NCBI GenBank assembly: GCA_037074535.1 | Contig: CM073473.1 | Span: 4,097,001 to 4,161,000 of the forward strand | Length of the DNA: 64,000 bases | From: Gleditsia sinensis | Taxonomy: Eukaryota; Streptophyta; Magnoliopsida; Fabales; Fabaceae | Direction of reading: 5' to 3' | Shown: positions 13,501 through 26,808 of the stretch, one piece after another | How the letters are laid out: each line of letters starts with the position of its first letter | Numbering within the stretch: position 1 is the first letter of the stretch | The notes under the pieces: generated by a model | Seen by the model: the letters and a program-made list of their open reading frames with translations, nothing else | What the model was told of the DNA's origin: nothing | Databases searched by the model: none | Translations under genes and position numbers: made by a program

Positions 13501-14877
13501 TCGACATTCATCCATTTAGGGGAAGATATTTTTCTTTTAAAATATATAGATATATAGTTTTGGAGTGTGTGCAAAAATGTTTATAACAAGGGGATAAAAA
13601 TAGCGCAGAGGAAAATGACAAAGGGATCCGGCCGGGGTTGTCCCTGTTTGTACCTGGCGAGTCTGGGTGAAAACAGAGCGCATTACGGAGACGAGATCGG
13701 CCTCATGGGTGAAATGCTCGAGGCCAAGAATCGATTTTAGCTGTTGCAGGCACACCACTGTGGCTGCTCCTCCCATGAACCCTACTATGGTTGCATGTGA
13801 CAGAAAATCCACGATAAACCCTAGCCTGTGTTCAAGGGTTGCACATGATTATTTAACACAATTCATCATTTAATTATATCAAAGGAATGATTAGGTAGAG
13901 ATTAAGTTTTTAGTATCTAAGCAGTACGTATTTCCACTGTATATGTGAAAGCAATATATAGGTCAATCCCATATAGCCAACTGAAGAAATGCTGTCCCAC
14001 TTTTTTCATTCAATTACATTTGGATCTATCTATAACTTGATTTTAACATAAAATACAAACAGTAACATTGTTTTTCACTCTTTGCAATTCAACCTGTTTC
14101 TTATATAAAGCAAAACCCATTTTTTTTTTGAAGTGCTCAATTATTAATTAACAGAGAGTTTATGGTTGCTATCGACTCTTTAATTTGATCATTCTGTTAC
14201 TACTAAAACTTAAATTACCTAAACAGACCCAGTGAAGCCTGCAAAATCCCGGCGAAGAAAGTAGCGGTGAAAGCAAGATGAAGAAACAGCTTTGGGTTGT
14301 CATTGGGATTAACCACACTCCCCAACATAGAACCCATGAGAAGCGATCCAACCGCCACCGTTCCCACTGCCAAATCCCTGGAGCTACCCATCATGGCATA
14401 AACAAATGGAGGTATGAAGCTCGAATCTGTATTCATTTTCCATACATTAAAATATTAAAATGAATAGGAACTGTCTGTTAATATATATATACATGTATAT
14501 TGGTTGAATGAATTAAGCTTAGGCAGCAACTCACATAGTCCAAGAATTGGAGGGAGGTTGGCGAGCTGGGCGTAACTGATGCCTTGAGGAATAGCCAAGC
14601 TTGCGATGGTGATGCCAGCTATAAGGTCTGATTTCAAGAACGGGAGAGAGTAGCGAGGTGCCCATTCAAAGATGGGGAACAAGTACTGAAGGCCAAGCAC
14701 GAACCTTTTAGAAGCTGGCTGGTTCTTGAACTGCCTTAAAGGGTCATCCGGAAAGAAGGTCTCTTTGAGAGAGTACTTGAGCGACCTCAAAAATGGTTGA
14801 GGCGGTGGGATGGCCACGCGCTGCCCACACTCCGCGTTCGTGCCCGAAGATGCGTACGCATAGTCTGCATTACCCAT
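10505..14877 (-). CDS. SULTR3;1: Group 3 sulfate transporter (SULTR3;1/3;2-like)
   Basis: This is a proton-coupled SLC26-type anion transporter; group 3 members include chloroplast sulfate importers. Twelve exons on the minus strand have consistent phases: 14877-14535, 14426-14219, 13825-13654, 13400-13335, 12588-12475, 12186-12070, 11898-11772, 11688-11402, 11313-11123, 11029-10944, 10858-10782, 10693-10505. They give 658 residues, the typical size. Markers in order are FPDDPLRQFKNQ, the signature FLKSDLIAGITIASLAIPQG with YAQLANLPP, then GSSRDLAVGTVAVGSL, FLSHATIVGFMGGAA, PKFFWVSAIAPLTSV, EGIAVGRSFAMYKNY, and SRSAVNYNAGCKTA. A C-terminal STAS domain carries GILILEIDAPIYFANASYLR and the conserved AVGNIDTSGISML. 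No truncation or frameshift is visible. SULTR3;1 and 3;2 are both possible, since they are duplicates in Arabidopsis. Confidence 0.94.
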
Positions 14878-15010
14878 CTTATAATTAGCTAACCTCCACA
14901 CAAGATTACTACTGTTATATATAAACTCTGCTAAATAGGAAATGCTTTTGCAGGACTCAAAATGGCGGTTGTTTCTATTACTAAGTATAAAATTGCTGAG
15001 GAAATTCAAC

Positions 15011-15025
15011 TACGTATATATAAAG
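15011..15025 (-). promoter_or_regulatory. Candidate TATA box of the sulfate transporter
   Basis: On the minus strand, CTTTATATATAC lies about 137 bp upstream of the SULTR ATG, a plausible TATA position leaving a leader of about 100 nt. A second, perfectly palindromic TATA-like motif (CTTTATATAAAG) sits about 115 bp further upstream. Confidence 0.35.
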
Positions 15026-16344
15026 GGTAGAGGCGGTGATTGAGAATAATTAAGAAGAGATAAGGAAGAAGGGGTGTGAGAGGGTGACGCTAAGGCCTGC
15101 GACTGACAAAGGCGTTGCGAATGATATGGCTTTATATAAAGCTCCATATGGAGGACATGTTTTGTGAATATGTGGACGTTACAAATCAAAAGGACCCACC
15201 TGAATAACAGAGTAGGGAGATGGATGCCATCCAAACAGCCCCTAAGATATTCACTCAATAATAATAATATTCTTCAGCTCAGCTGCCCACCTCGTGCCCC
15301 AATTTTAATTTTTTTTTTTTTTAATGTTTGTTCAATATGTGTAATATTTTTGCCGAACAGGGTGGAAGCAAAATACCGGAAGCTCACGCATCTTATTTTA
15401 AGAATGAAGAATGGTTCGGTACTCCCTACAATTATTGAATCTTGGTCCAAGCAACGTGGGATCATATCGTTGGATTGTGTCTGAAGTGCGATTCATACAG
15501 GTATGAAATGGTGGGTTGGCTTTATCGGTCTTCAAAAGACGTCTCAGAATAACAAAAAATGTTAGTGTGAATCACAGTGCCTGAAACTATCCCCTCTCGA
15601 TCGATATATTATTTGGAATTTCAATAAGGATTCAATAATTAAAGGGAATTTCATTGGCATAATATCTGTGCTCTCTGCTTTAATAAGCTGGACTGAAGAC
15701 TACACTTGTTGCAGGGAGCTCATTCAGCATGTAAGAAAGTTTACTTCACGTGTGCGAGAAAATTAGCTTGTTATCTTATATGGGATTCTCGAGCCCGATA
15801 AAAGTACCGTTATATATAATTGAGCATTAACAAATCATTATATTCTCGGAAAATCACTACACTGTTTAGACATATGTTTAGTTTTGACCAAATAAGCACA
15901 ACCGGAAATGATCATCGAATTAGATGCTTTGACGTTTGACAAGAAATGGGTGCCGAAGTTCAAATTCTCACTTCTCCGCCTAAAACAGAAATAAAGAAAA
16001 TTCTTAATTTGCTTGAGTCGTGTTGTGAATGTAGTTTTAATTTGTTTATAACTTGGGTATAAAGTATAAACTATATATACGATTAAATATTCTAGTTCCA
16101 TAATCTTAGATGGATATATATATTAACATTTGTATGCACATAAGATTATACAAACGACGTTTCACTACGTGCATGTAAGTTTTTTCTTTCAATTAATTAA
16201 TAGTTTTTTTTTAATCAAATAGATAGATTTTGTATTTTTACTTGGTGTGTTTGTGTGTGTTTTGCCGAAATTGAAATGGAGTAGGTCGAATATTTAAACT
16301 GTGGATATGTACTTATGTTAGTTTTAGACTCCAATTCAACATGG

Positions 16345-16365
16345 ATATATATATATATATATATA
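16345..16365. repeat. (TA)n microsatellite
   Basis: A pure TA dinucleotide run of about 10 units. Confidence 0.9.
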
Positions 16366-18591
16366 ACAGACACAACATGCATGTGAGCCACAAACACACA
16401 CCGGGAGGACAGGACGCCTGAATAAATACCATACGTACGTTTGTCCAAAGTCAGACCCAAATAACCAACGTCCCGTGACTAATGACGCTGACAACTTGCG
16501 AAGATTGTTTTCATGTATAATTAATAATAACGGGTTATTGAATGGTACGTAGTTAAGTCTAAATGGAATGGAGAATAAATTGATGAATCAATATTAAGGA
16601 AACCTTAAAATTATTGGAGTGGGTGTGACCGTCTGTGATAGCGTGCAGTGTGACTATATATGTCACGGGTACGGAACTCTTTTCCCACAAGACAAAATGA
16701 CGAACAGCTAATTAATTAAGGATTTCCCTTCTCAATTCTTTGTTCCCCTGTTCAATGTAGATGGCATCTTTAACTAGGAGCGTACAAAGTGGTATACACT
16801 GTATATGCTACTATAATTATTAATTTAATATCTGTTTGAATAATATTTATAGTGAAGAAGGCTACCATATAAAATAACTCGCACTTGAATCTAATCACTC
16901 TTTTTTTTTCTTGATTATTAACTATTTATATTATTCCAAAAGTAATAAAAAGAAGGATCTATGTATAATTTCACTGGATATCTTGCTGATAGTAATTTTG
17001 AGCTGGATTTAGAATTACAGTATTCTGGGTGTTTATAAGTATTAACTACTCTTGCACACACACTTGCCCATTAATGCCACTCTTATTCTGTACCAAAAAC
17101 AAATTGGAAAAGAACGGACGCTATTTTGGCATATGAGATCGAACACTAATGAATGCGTGAGGAATATGTTAATTACCGTTCTTCGCAGAGAGTCCTAATA
17201 CATCAATACAAGAAGAGGATTCACTCACGTAGGTGGAGTATATTTTATTTTCCAAAATCCAATGTCTTTTTTTTAAAAAAAATATCGAATATTACCTTTT
17301 TGCATAATTACAAAATTAACAAAGTATTTGAAGGCTCAAGTATTTAATTTTTTTTTTAACTTAATTGAAAAAACAAAAGAATGCTATCCATGGTTCTCTA
17401 TCAGGGTGTTATTTTTTTTTCATAAAAATCATATATATCGCACTTAAATTTTTATATTTTCTTAATGATTAAAAAGTTTAATTTTAAACATAAAAAATCT
17501 TAAATTTCATAATGTTTGATATTTATTAATGCATAGTAATACAAAGGATTAAACATATATAACATCTCAAACAAATTACATACACGCATCACAAATATCA
17601 GTTGGCTATCACCGTGGAAATCACAGCAGTAAAGGACGTCACCAAATGTTTCGCGTGGAATTCATCCCATTCCCTTCCCCCCAGCTTCCAGGCGTGGATG
17701 CTTTTAACATGGACTACGAAGAATCAGCTATGAAAAACTATTTTTGCCTTTTTTAGTTTATTTAAGCAATGGTGGGTCACTGTTCAAGGCCTTTGACATG
17801 TGATACTCAGCCGTACGCGATGGTCCTATTTCAGGTGACGAGTCCCTTCCGATTCAATTGGGTTTGGACCCCACCACTCTCTCTGGTGGTGCTACGTCTT
17901 GACCCGGGCCTCTTCATTTTCAATCCTCGTTTGTTGGTTCTCCTCGGTCCTCCCTCACTCATTTGAGCTCTCTCTCCTTTATTTCCTTTGATTTTAAATA
18001 CTGTTCTCACTTCTCACCACGTCCTATATGCATCAACCGTATCCCTTCCTCTATCATAATATCCAATTTTACTTCCACCATCCCCAACTCTAAACTGCCT
18101 TCACCTCTGTACTTAGATAATTGTTAAAAATCATTTCTGAATCATAAAATTAGTATTTAATTTCTCAAGGGTGTAAAATTGGAAGTAAACATTAATAGCA
18201 GGATTCCAGTTGACTTCATCAACATATATCTGATAAAATCTCTTTATCTGCATAATTATTGGTTGACTTTCTGAGAGATATGGATTCAACAGATGGTTGA
18301 GAGTGGCTGATATCTGCATGATGACACGAAGACTTTATAGCTGCATTATGGCCAGCAAATAGCAAATGAAAACTGAGACACTCAAAGACCTCACAATTTG
18401 AAATATCCGAATTAGTGAGTTTTCATGTGCTCCTTGCAAAACCACTGTATGATTTCAAAATTATTCACATGTTTGATGCTCTTGGGACATCTGCACTGTA
18501 GCTGCAACCCCAGTAAGGCTATAATCGAGTGTTTGAGTTATTAGTAGGGCATATGTTGAGCAATTGGACATCACTACAATAATTACAATAT

Positions 18592-18696
18592 GGAGAAACT
18601 GTAGCTTGCGTCACCAATCAAGTAATCATTTAGCGTGATTGACGTTAACGCTTAGCAAACTATCAAGGTTGATTACTATATGATAATAGTTTCTCC
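18592..18696. repeat. Short fold-back sequence
   Basis: Two nested inverted repeats can pair: GGAGAAACT (18592-18600) with AGTTTCTCC (18688-18696), and AGTAATCA (18621-18628) with TGATTACT (18670-18677). The intervening segments pair only partly. It could be a decayed MITE or a weak precursor-like hairpin; I cannot tell which. Confidence 0.35.
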
Positions 18697-20978
18697 ACGT
18701 AGAAGCATCGAAGCCTGTCTTGTACAGTACAGATTCCAAGTGCCACTTTGGATATTCTAAGGATTGGCCCACAATGGTGTTATCCTCTGAACGGAGTCAG
18801 AGAATTAACGAAAGGCTTGGTCGGTGTGACCACTTAGCCTAGCTAGGGAGGATGAAGTCAAGCCCTAAAGATGGTGAGGGAGCGTTTAGTGCTCATGAGA
18901 TTCTTACCATTTGAGTATTCATGGAAAGGCGCAAGGGATGTGAATTTGCTCGGGTTGAAAACTGTCAAGTTGAAAAGGGAGTGTATGGTGCATATTCCAT
19001 TTTTATTATATGGCATCGTTAAATTCATTAAAAAAAGGATGAAAGTTTTGATCCCACAAACAAATGCAAGAGGATAAGAAACTGCACTTGTTTTGTTCAG
19101 ATAACCAAAACTATTCTTCTTCGGTACATTATTCTTTTGGGTCAAAAGTTGTTCTGGGACACTTAATCAGAGCTGCTCTAAGCAAATTCTTGCTTCACTG
19201 CATTGTAATTTTTTATTCATATTCCGCTGAGCATAATTTATATGAATGCTATATACACTTCACAGAACAAATCTCTGCATTAGCATGCATATACAACAAA
19301 ATTAAAACTTTTACGACTTTTAATCTGTCTGAAAAAAGAGGAAAAGGGGATTAGCTAGATATCATAATATCTTCTACTATCTTCTATAGGACAAATAAAT
19401 GCACATATCATATAGGACAGCATCAATAAGTGTCACAAAAAAGAGACGGGATCTAAGAAAGAGAACCAGAATGAATTGCAAAAGCTAGGGAAGCCATCAG
19501 ACAAAGTGAAAGGAAAGTAGCACTTATTCAACTACTTCACATGGATACATTCTTTCTAGTTCATTTCGTGTATGTATTTGTCAACAACTCCATCCTCTCC
19601 TCCATTCCCTTTGCTGCTAAAAATATGCTTAATCTGTTGTCATTCTGAAAAACTTGTTCATTTTCGTCGACTTAAAAGACTCAAAAGGACATGGAATGCT
19701 TGCAAAAGCCATTGCAACTACAAATGGGTTGAACGGTGCGGTTCAAACATTGAAACGGACCCAGAGGATTTTGTGAAGAGGGCATCAATCCCACTTTTCC
19801 ACCCTTGCTGATTAATTTATCGGCCCCACTTAGTCCTTATCTCATTATGATATCTAGTTCATAATATAAAAATCCATGGTTACTGGAGACAACAACTAGC
19901 TGAAGCTATTTCCAACTTTTCACTATTTTTATGTCCTTAGCCCTCTTCAGGTTTTAACAAGTTGCATATTTTCTCAAGTCGAACTAACAAGTGTGTAAAC
20001 TGAGAAATAGAACAGTACGTTTGTATACACTATTTATAATGAAATTTTTTTATTGAAAGCGCATTAAGCCATATATTGCCTTCTGAACTTGATCAGTTCC
20101 TAGCAAGTATTGATGGTGATCTCTGGCCGTAACGTTATGCGAGTTACGCCTGTAAGATGTAATTATAACAATAGAGTCGACCTGTTTTTTAAAATGGTAA
20201 AAGTCACGGAATCTTGGAGAGAAAAAAAAGGTCGGACATTCCACATTCAAATAGTTCCATATTTAATGTTAGAATTTGAAGAAGGTACCTTCCTTCATTT
20301 TGGTTAGGAGGATTGGAACGCGGTGCATAAACTCCCCCCTGGTCCTCTGGATCGAAGCCCATGCCATGTGAACCATTAATTGGCATAGTGGGTCAGGTGC
20401 CCAAATGTTGGATCATACAGTGTGTGATTACTGATTAGCTGTTTGTCAATTTTATATTGGAATCCTTGGTGGATAAATAAATAGCCATGAAAATAGTCGT
20501 CCGAGTCTATTCACTCAAATGTGTCGTTGTTTCTTCCTTACCTTTAATCTGACAATTATAACCTTAGAAATTATATCAATAGATCGTTATTCATTAGGAC
20601 CCTTATTGTCACTGGCACTTTTAAGTTACGCGCACAACTCAACAGCCGCACGCAAATTAGCTGAGAAAGTCGAGGATGTGGAAACGAAGCTGCCTACTTC
20701 TCAGTTATCATGCGATTCTTTCCGCTCTATTTTATTAGTCATTGAAAAAGATGAGAGCTACCCATTGTGTTTCTTTTTGTTTTTTTTGCTATTGAATTGG
20801 GCAGGGCCTCAAATACATTTGATGATAGTAAACCTTTCTTTCCATGTCTAAAGTCCTTTTTTTGGTTTTTTGGACTGATTTCCATGTCTAAAGTTAAGAG
20901 ACCAAAGAAAAACGTAAGTGACTTGAGGTCATTTAAGCCCCAAATTTCAGACTCAATTTTTTAAAATATTATCTCTTT

Positions 20979-21508
20979 AGGATATTTGATAAACAATAAA
21001 AAAATTTATTTTTTAAAAAACATAATTAATAAAAATTAAAATTTTTAAAAATATATAAAATATATTTAGTTGATATTTAAAATTATTGTAAATCTTTAAA
21101 TAATTATTTTTTAAAATTTTTTTATTCTTTTATTTGTTTATATTTAATTTTAAAAAAAAATTTATACATTTTTTAAAAATATTTTTTATTTTTATGAGAG
21201 AAAAAGTAAAAATAAAGAGAGAAAGATACGAGAGAGAGTAAAATTTTTTTTGTTATTATTACAATTATATTATTAATAAAAGATATAATTATTTTTCAAC
21301 ATCATAAAAAAATTTCATACCTATGAAAAACTAAGATTTTTATCCCTCCCTAAGAATTGTTTTTGTGAAAAATTTATTAAAAAATCATTTTTGAGAATCT
21401 TAATTTCTTAAGAATGAATTCTTCAAAATTTATAATAAATATGAGAATTCTAATTTTTCATATTGAAATTACTAGAAAACTAAAAAAATTTCGTATACCA
21501 AACACCCT
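20979..21508. repeat. AT-rich MITE-like element
   Basis: The left end AGGATATTTGATAAAC matches the reverse complement of the right end (GTATACCAAACACCCT, read as AGGGTGTTTGGTATAC) at most positions. The interior is A/T-dominated with complementary runs. The GGTGTTTGG type of terminus is common in plant hAT-like MITEs. No clear target-site duplication was found, so the ends may be off by a few bases. Confidence 0.45.
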
Positions 21509-21653
21509 CTTTTTATTTACCCTCTTTTTATTTTTAGAGTTACTACAGTGGACCCAACCCACATGTGCACGATATTCTTACTTGTTCCACACAAAAAAAG
21601 AGTTGTTATAGTATGTCGCTTGTTCAAAAACAAAAGTTTAAAGCTACTACTGT

Positions 21654-24600
21654 CACTACAAAAAAATAAAGATTCAATGGTAATTTTAATCGCCACTGAA
21701 AATCAAAAAATCGTCATTAAATAGATTCAGTGATAATTTTTAGTCATCGCCCATTGATCGTGATAAACACCGTAGTTGAAACTTTATATGACGATTTATT
21801 CAAATCGCCATTGAAAATCAATATTTAGTGGCGACTAAAGTCGCACTAAAGACAAAAAAATATCGCTAAAAATGGTAGGTTGTTACTAAAACTATACTTT
21901 CCATGACGATTATGGTCGTCCCACAAAGTGTATATTCAATGATAACTTAACAGAGTCGTCACTAAAAATAGGTTTCTATGACGACGTTAGTCGTCACTTA
22001 AGGTGTTTTTAGTGGTGACTATGTGCAGTCACCACTGAAACATGGGTTAAATAGAGATAATACGCTAACAATATTTGTTAACATTTTTAGTGGCGACTTT
22101 CGTCAATTGCCACTGAATATGGATGTAGTCACGACGTAAGTCGTCACTAAATCTCAAAGATGTATGTTTAGTGACGGCCTTTGGTCGCCGTTAAATCTCC
22201 TGTTTCAAATTTTTTTTATTATATTTTTATTAATTATTTAAATAAAATATTGATTTATGATTAAAATTCAGAACAAACAAAATTAATAAAATTCTATATA
22301 TATTACCATAATTTCAAACATATACATGATTGTTGAGTGATATACCATGTCTATTAATAAAAAATATTATACATAATACAATATCAACATATAAAAAATA
22401 ATTAACTTGATAGTTATGTTAGAGTTTGTATTGTATTATTTGTAAAATTTGGTGTAGCACTACCTATAAAACCTAATAAAATTTGTCCCTATTCATATCA
22501 CAAATAATAAATTAATATATAATTTGATAAGTCTAACATAAAAAAAAATTGAATAAATACCTGTAGCATGAAAAAAATCCTAAAAATATTAAATACCAAG
22601 TTTAACAAATTAAAGTTCATATGACTAAACAATGGTGTTTCTTAAGAATCGCCGCATTCTTTTTTTTTTGGGAAAGCATTTTGAGATATATCTAAATCAA
22701 TCCTCAATGCCCATAAAATATGACTAAATATGGATGATGAATCACCACATTCTTGTTTGTTGGGAAACTTAGTCCTCCCAACATAACTAAATCAAAACGT
22801 CACTCTAACTAGACAAGTATGATATCAAGTAGCTAAGTTATTATGGATGGCATATTTTCTCATAAATATAAAACTTCCTAACAATAGCCAAATCAATCTG
22901 ACTTCGTACTGGTTCAATTGCTTAATCAATATTTTGTCAAGTTTTTCTAGTTCTCATTTGTTAATTGGTTACATAAATACAAATTGTCTTATTTATGATA
23001 ATATTTCCTCCAAGAAATACATTCTGCTCTTTTATTGTTTCTATAAATTAAAAATAGTCAAATACACCTAACCAATAAAGAGATACAAGCAACCACAAAC
23101 ACTAGAAATGAAGAAAACAAGAGACACAAAGAACCACATACACCCAACCAATAAAGAGACACAGACAACTACAGACACCACATTATAGTATTTTGTGACC
23201 TTGGATTTTAGTATTTGTAGAAAACGATTAAGTTCCTTCGTCAATGCTACTGTAGTATGATGTGCATTGACATTTGGCTTGAACCCATGAGGGTAGTATC
23301 AATGCATAGATAAATAAGCAAAACTATTGACTTTGTTTCTTGAACTACGAAGAGTGTGGTATTTATCCTTATGTTGTTGCTAGAACTGCCCATTATTGAA
23401 CCACTTTGGTAAAATAGCTGTAGACAGTTGTAGTGGATGTATAAGATCAAGTTTCAACTACACTTGAGATAGAGTAAAAGTTGCTAATTCACTTCACTGA
23501 AATCAGAAATATTGCTGGAGAGAGCTGTTGACTATATTTCTCTCTATTCTTGAACTATAATAGGTTACTAAATTAAGGAATTATTTTTTTCTGCTATGAG
23601 TTATGAGGAACACATAATTTTGGAATAGATTTTTGTGTAAAGTTATTCCCTAGTTCAAAGCTTGAGATAAGATGTATTGAGTAACAGAGTAGTTAGTGCT
23701 TATGCATGTCTACAGTTAAATTATTGTTATGACTTGCGCGATGCTTCCCATTTACCACTTTTATTTTTATAGTCTTTTTAGAACATAGTATCTTGAATTT
23801 ATGTCTATATAGTAAATCTACAATATCCTCAAACTTTGACAAAAGAATTCAATTAAAACCATCTTTGCCTAAAAATCTGGATTAGGAAATCACAATATTA
23901 GGACCTCAGACATCATAATTAACCATTTTAAAGGGAGACAACCCTTCTATTGACTCTACAAGGACAGGAAGCACGATGGTCACAATGGTTTGGCCCTCTC
24001 TAGGCACCTTATTGTGGTTGAACAGTTAGAAGCTGCAAAAATATTATATCTGGCTTTCAGTCCCTCTTAGCTTTGAATTACCTAACCACCATCATAGGTG
24101 GCTTGGCCAGCCTCTGATATATGATTCATCAAATTTAAAAGGAAATTAACAAAAAGGCCATGCTACATAATTACTAATAAGGAAATGTAGTGCCATATAA
24201 GTATGGAGAGTACAAAATGTAGTGAAGGATAATAGCTAGGAAGTTAAAGATGTAAAGAATTCTAAGCAGAAACAAATTTATAGATGCTATTATGTGTTAA
24301 ATTCAGAAAGCATCAAGCAAATCAAAACTTTTGAACCACAGTAAATGAATTGACAAGATGGCTAACATTAGATGCAGTTATTGGTGAGTAAAGTTTGGGA
24401 AGACCCTCTTCTCTTGAATCTACAAATAGCTAAACCCAAAACCTTCTTTAGGAGTATAACCTTTAAGTAGGTTTCAAAAACATGTCATGATTCTACTTTT
24501 AATTTATAAGTACATTGCACTTACGAAGCCCTAACTATGGTTTTAAACAACTTGACAAACTTCATATTAGAAACAATATCATCAAAAACAACAAAAGAAG

Positions 24601-26465
24601 AAAAGGGAATATAAAGCTTGACAACATAATCCAAATAAGCAATATAACCTATAAACAAATATCAAGATATTATAATGTGTAGTCCAAAGATTAACTACTA
24701 TGATGAATATAACTTATAGTCAACTTTTAAACCATGGAGATCTAACCTTTGCCAAAATGAGATTGATTCACGAGGTTCATATGGTTCATAGAAAAATTCA
24801 AGACTTGACATGGATACTTTAAGTGCTCCTGCATTAACGATATGCCATTAAATTATTTAACCTGTTTGCAAATTAAAAGATAAAACACAGTTATCGTAAG
24901 TCAAATTTATCAGTTCTATTCATTATTAAGATACTATAATGAAAACGTGATGTAGATAAAAAGAGAAGAATATATTTTATACTACGGCACAAGCTCTGAA
25001 ATTCTTTCAATTGCAGCACTTAAAGTATACAATTCAAGAATATGCATATCTTTGAGTTCCAAATAATATAAAACTCCTTCAAAACCAATTTTGAACGAAG
25101 AGCAGAACCCCCAAATTGAACTCCTATCCCCCAAATTAAATCAAAACATATAGAAATTCGAAGAAGAATTATATGGGAAAGTGATATTACCTCAAACACT
25201 GCACGTTGGGTTCTCTGACGGTGGATGTACATAGCTTGAGCTTCTCTAATGGTGGAAATGAAACGAATGGTTTCGTGGTAGGGTTCTCTCGCCAAGCACA
25301 ACGAGTAGAAAGGGTCCAAGAGCAATTTCTTAGAGAGCTCCGAGAGAGAAAGAAGAAAGCGAGAAGCAATTTTGCAAGTAAAGTTTGAGAGCTAGAGAAA
25401 GGGGAAAGGAACCGGTTTTTTGAGTGAAGGGAAGTGGGACATGGATTCTCTGCTGTGCCATAAGGCACAGCAGGGCGTGCTGTGTTTCAAAACGCAGCCT
25501 TTTGGCTGCGTTTTGAAACTTTTTTAATTTTTTAATTTATTTTTAATATATTTTTTTAAAAAAATTATACTTTTAAATTTATTTTTAATATATTTTTGTA
25601 ACAAATAATTTAAAAATTTATTTTTTATTAAAGAAAAAATAAACTATAAAAATAAAAGATTTTTTGAAAATAATTTTTTGTTGAACTTTTTTAAATTTTA
25701 TTTTCTATTTAATTTTTTAAAATAATTTGTTGAAAAATTAAAATTTTAAAATATATTAAAAATAAAAAAATCCAAATTAGTTAAAACTAAATTTTGAAAA
25801 TAAATTTCAAAAAATATATTAAAAATGAGAAAATAAACATAAATAATATACATTTTTTTTGAAAATTTGGATTTTTTTTATTTTTAAATTATAATTTTTT
25901 TTTCAATAAATTATATAAAAAAATTTCTTTAAAAATTTAAATAGAAAATTTCAACAAAAAATTATTTTATTTTTATACTTTATTTTCAGCTTGTTTTTTT
26001 TAAAGAAAAATAATTTTTTAAATAATTTTTTTAAAAAAATTAAAATTAAAAAATATATTAAAAATAAATTTAAAATTTTTTAAAAATTTCAAAATTAAGC
26101 AAAATAATTTTTAAAATAATTTTTTTTAAAAATATATTAAAAATAAATTAAAAAAATTAAAAATGTTTTAAAATATAATCGAAAGACTACGTTTTGAACA
26201 CAGCACGCTGTAGTACAGTAAAAAATTCATATTCGGAGAAGTGAGTTTTCTAATTGGGAGAGAGTTTTTTAAGTAAAAAAATTTAAATAGCACGGGAGAA
26301 AAAAAAATTTTTGATTATTTTTTAATTTAAAATTCAGTGACAATCATTCAAGTTGCCATGAAATCAACAAACTATGCATTAGTAAAACCATTTAAGGTTA
26401 TCACTGTTTCATGAATTTAGTGACGACTCCTCTAAATTATCGCTGAATTCACATTTTCTTGCAGT
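21654..26465. mobile_element. CACTA (En/Spm-type) DNA transposon, apparently non-autonomous
   Basis: The left terminus begins CACTACAAAAAAAT and the right terminus ends ATTTTCTTGCAGTG, whose reverse complement begins CACTGCAAGAAAAT; the two 14-mers agree at 12 positions. A 3-bp target-site duplication TGT flanks both ends (21651-21653 and 26466-26468), as expected for CACTA elements. Subterminal zones at 21.68-22.2 kb and 26.33-26.45 kb carry many short direct and inverted copies of motifs such as TAGTGACGAC, GTCGCCACT and TAGTGGCGACT, the usual binding-site arrays of this superfamily. About 4.8 kb separates the ends, with no recognisable transposase. Internal duplications occur near 22.65/22.75 kb and 23.06/23.14 kb. 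An exon-like GC-richer patch lies on the minus strand at 25187-25468. Confidence 0.85.
25451..26220. mobile_element. Nested palindromic element inside the CACTA transposon
   Basis: The left edge carries perfect small stem-loops: TGCTGTGCC-ATAA-GGCACAGCA at 25451-25472, and GTTTCAAAACGCAGCC-TTTT-GGCTGCGTTTTGAAAC at 25484-25519. The right edge, GACTACGTTTTGAACACAGC then ACGCTGTAG (26185-26213), is the inverted counterpart of CGTGCTGTGTTTCAAAACGC at 25476-25495. Between them, about 650 bp of A/T-only DNA runs as two long complementary arms (left TTTAATTTATTTTTAATATA, right its reverse complement). The outer repeats therefore resemble terminal inverted repeats of a separate, unclassified insertion. 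Confidence 0.6.
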
Positions 26466-26808
26466 GTGTTATATAAAATAAAAAATTTACACCTGTAAAC
26501 TTTTGAAATGAAATTATTTTTTAACTTTATATAATATTATTTATTACAAGTTGTTAAATTAACAAACAATAAAAATCATAAAAAGCATGAAAGAAAATCA
26601 GAGACTACCGTAAATATATTTACAATCCATACAAAATTTTTTCATTAAATCTCATAATAACAATACATTTCACAAGTTAAGACATTAATTATATTGATTG
26701 ATAAGAATTTTTTTTAGTTTCCCAGAAAGAAAAAAAAGAGATATATCCCAAAAACTATATACCACAATCAGCAATGATATCTCCTTAACTCTCATATGCT
26801 CTATCTCC
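26466..26808. other. Spacer between CACTA element and LIFEGUARD gene
   Basis: AT-rich DNA directly downstream of the LFG stop codon; it probably includes the LFG 3' UTR. Nothing else is recognisable. Confidence 0.55.

Larger units (their letters stand above)
14878..21653. other. Gene-poor intergenic region upstream of the sulfate transporter
   Basis: About 6.8 kb has no recognisable gene. Open frames of 60-110 codons (for example 15164-15484, 18871-19077 and 20519-20851) have no homology I recognise and no exon structure. The region contains a short TA microsatellite, a fold-back at 18592-18696 and an AT-rich palindromic element near 21 kb. A less AT-rich patch at about 17.6-18.1 kb shows nothing identifiable. 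Confidence 0.6.

Noticed and set aside
18858..19145. Overlapping open frames on both strands near 19 kb
   Set aside because: No recognisable family, no splice-supported extension and ordinary composition; likely chance.
22620..23190. Short internal duplications in the CACTA element as a possible CRISPR-like array
   Set aside because: Only two imperfect copies of each, of irregular length, in a plant transposon; no array.
25187..25468. Minus-strand 93-codon frame inside the CACTA element
   Set aside because: It could be a first exon with a donor near 25190, but I recognise no transposase or host protein, so I did not call a gene.
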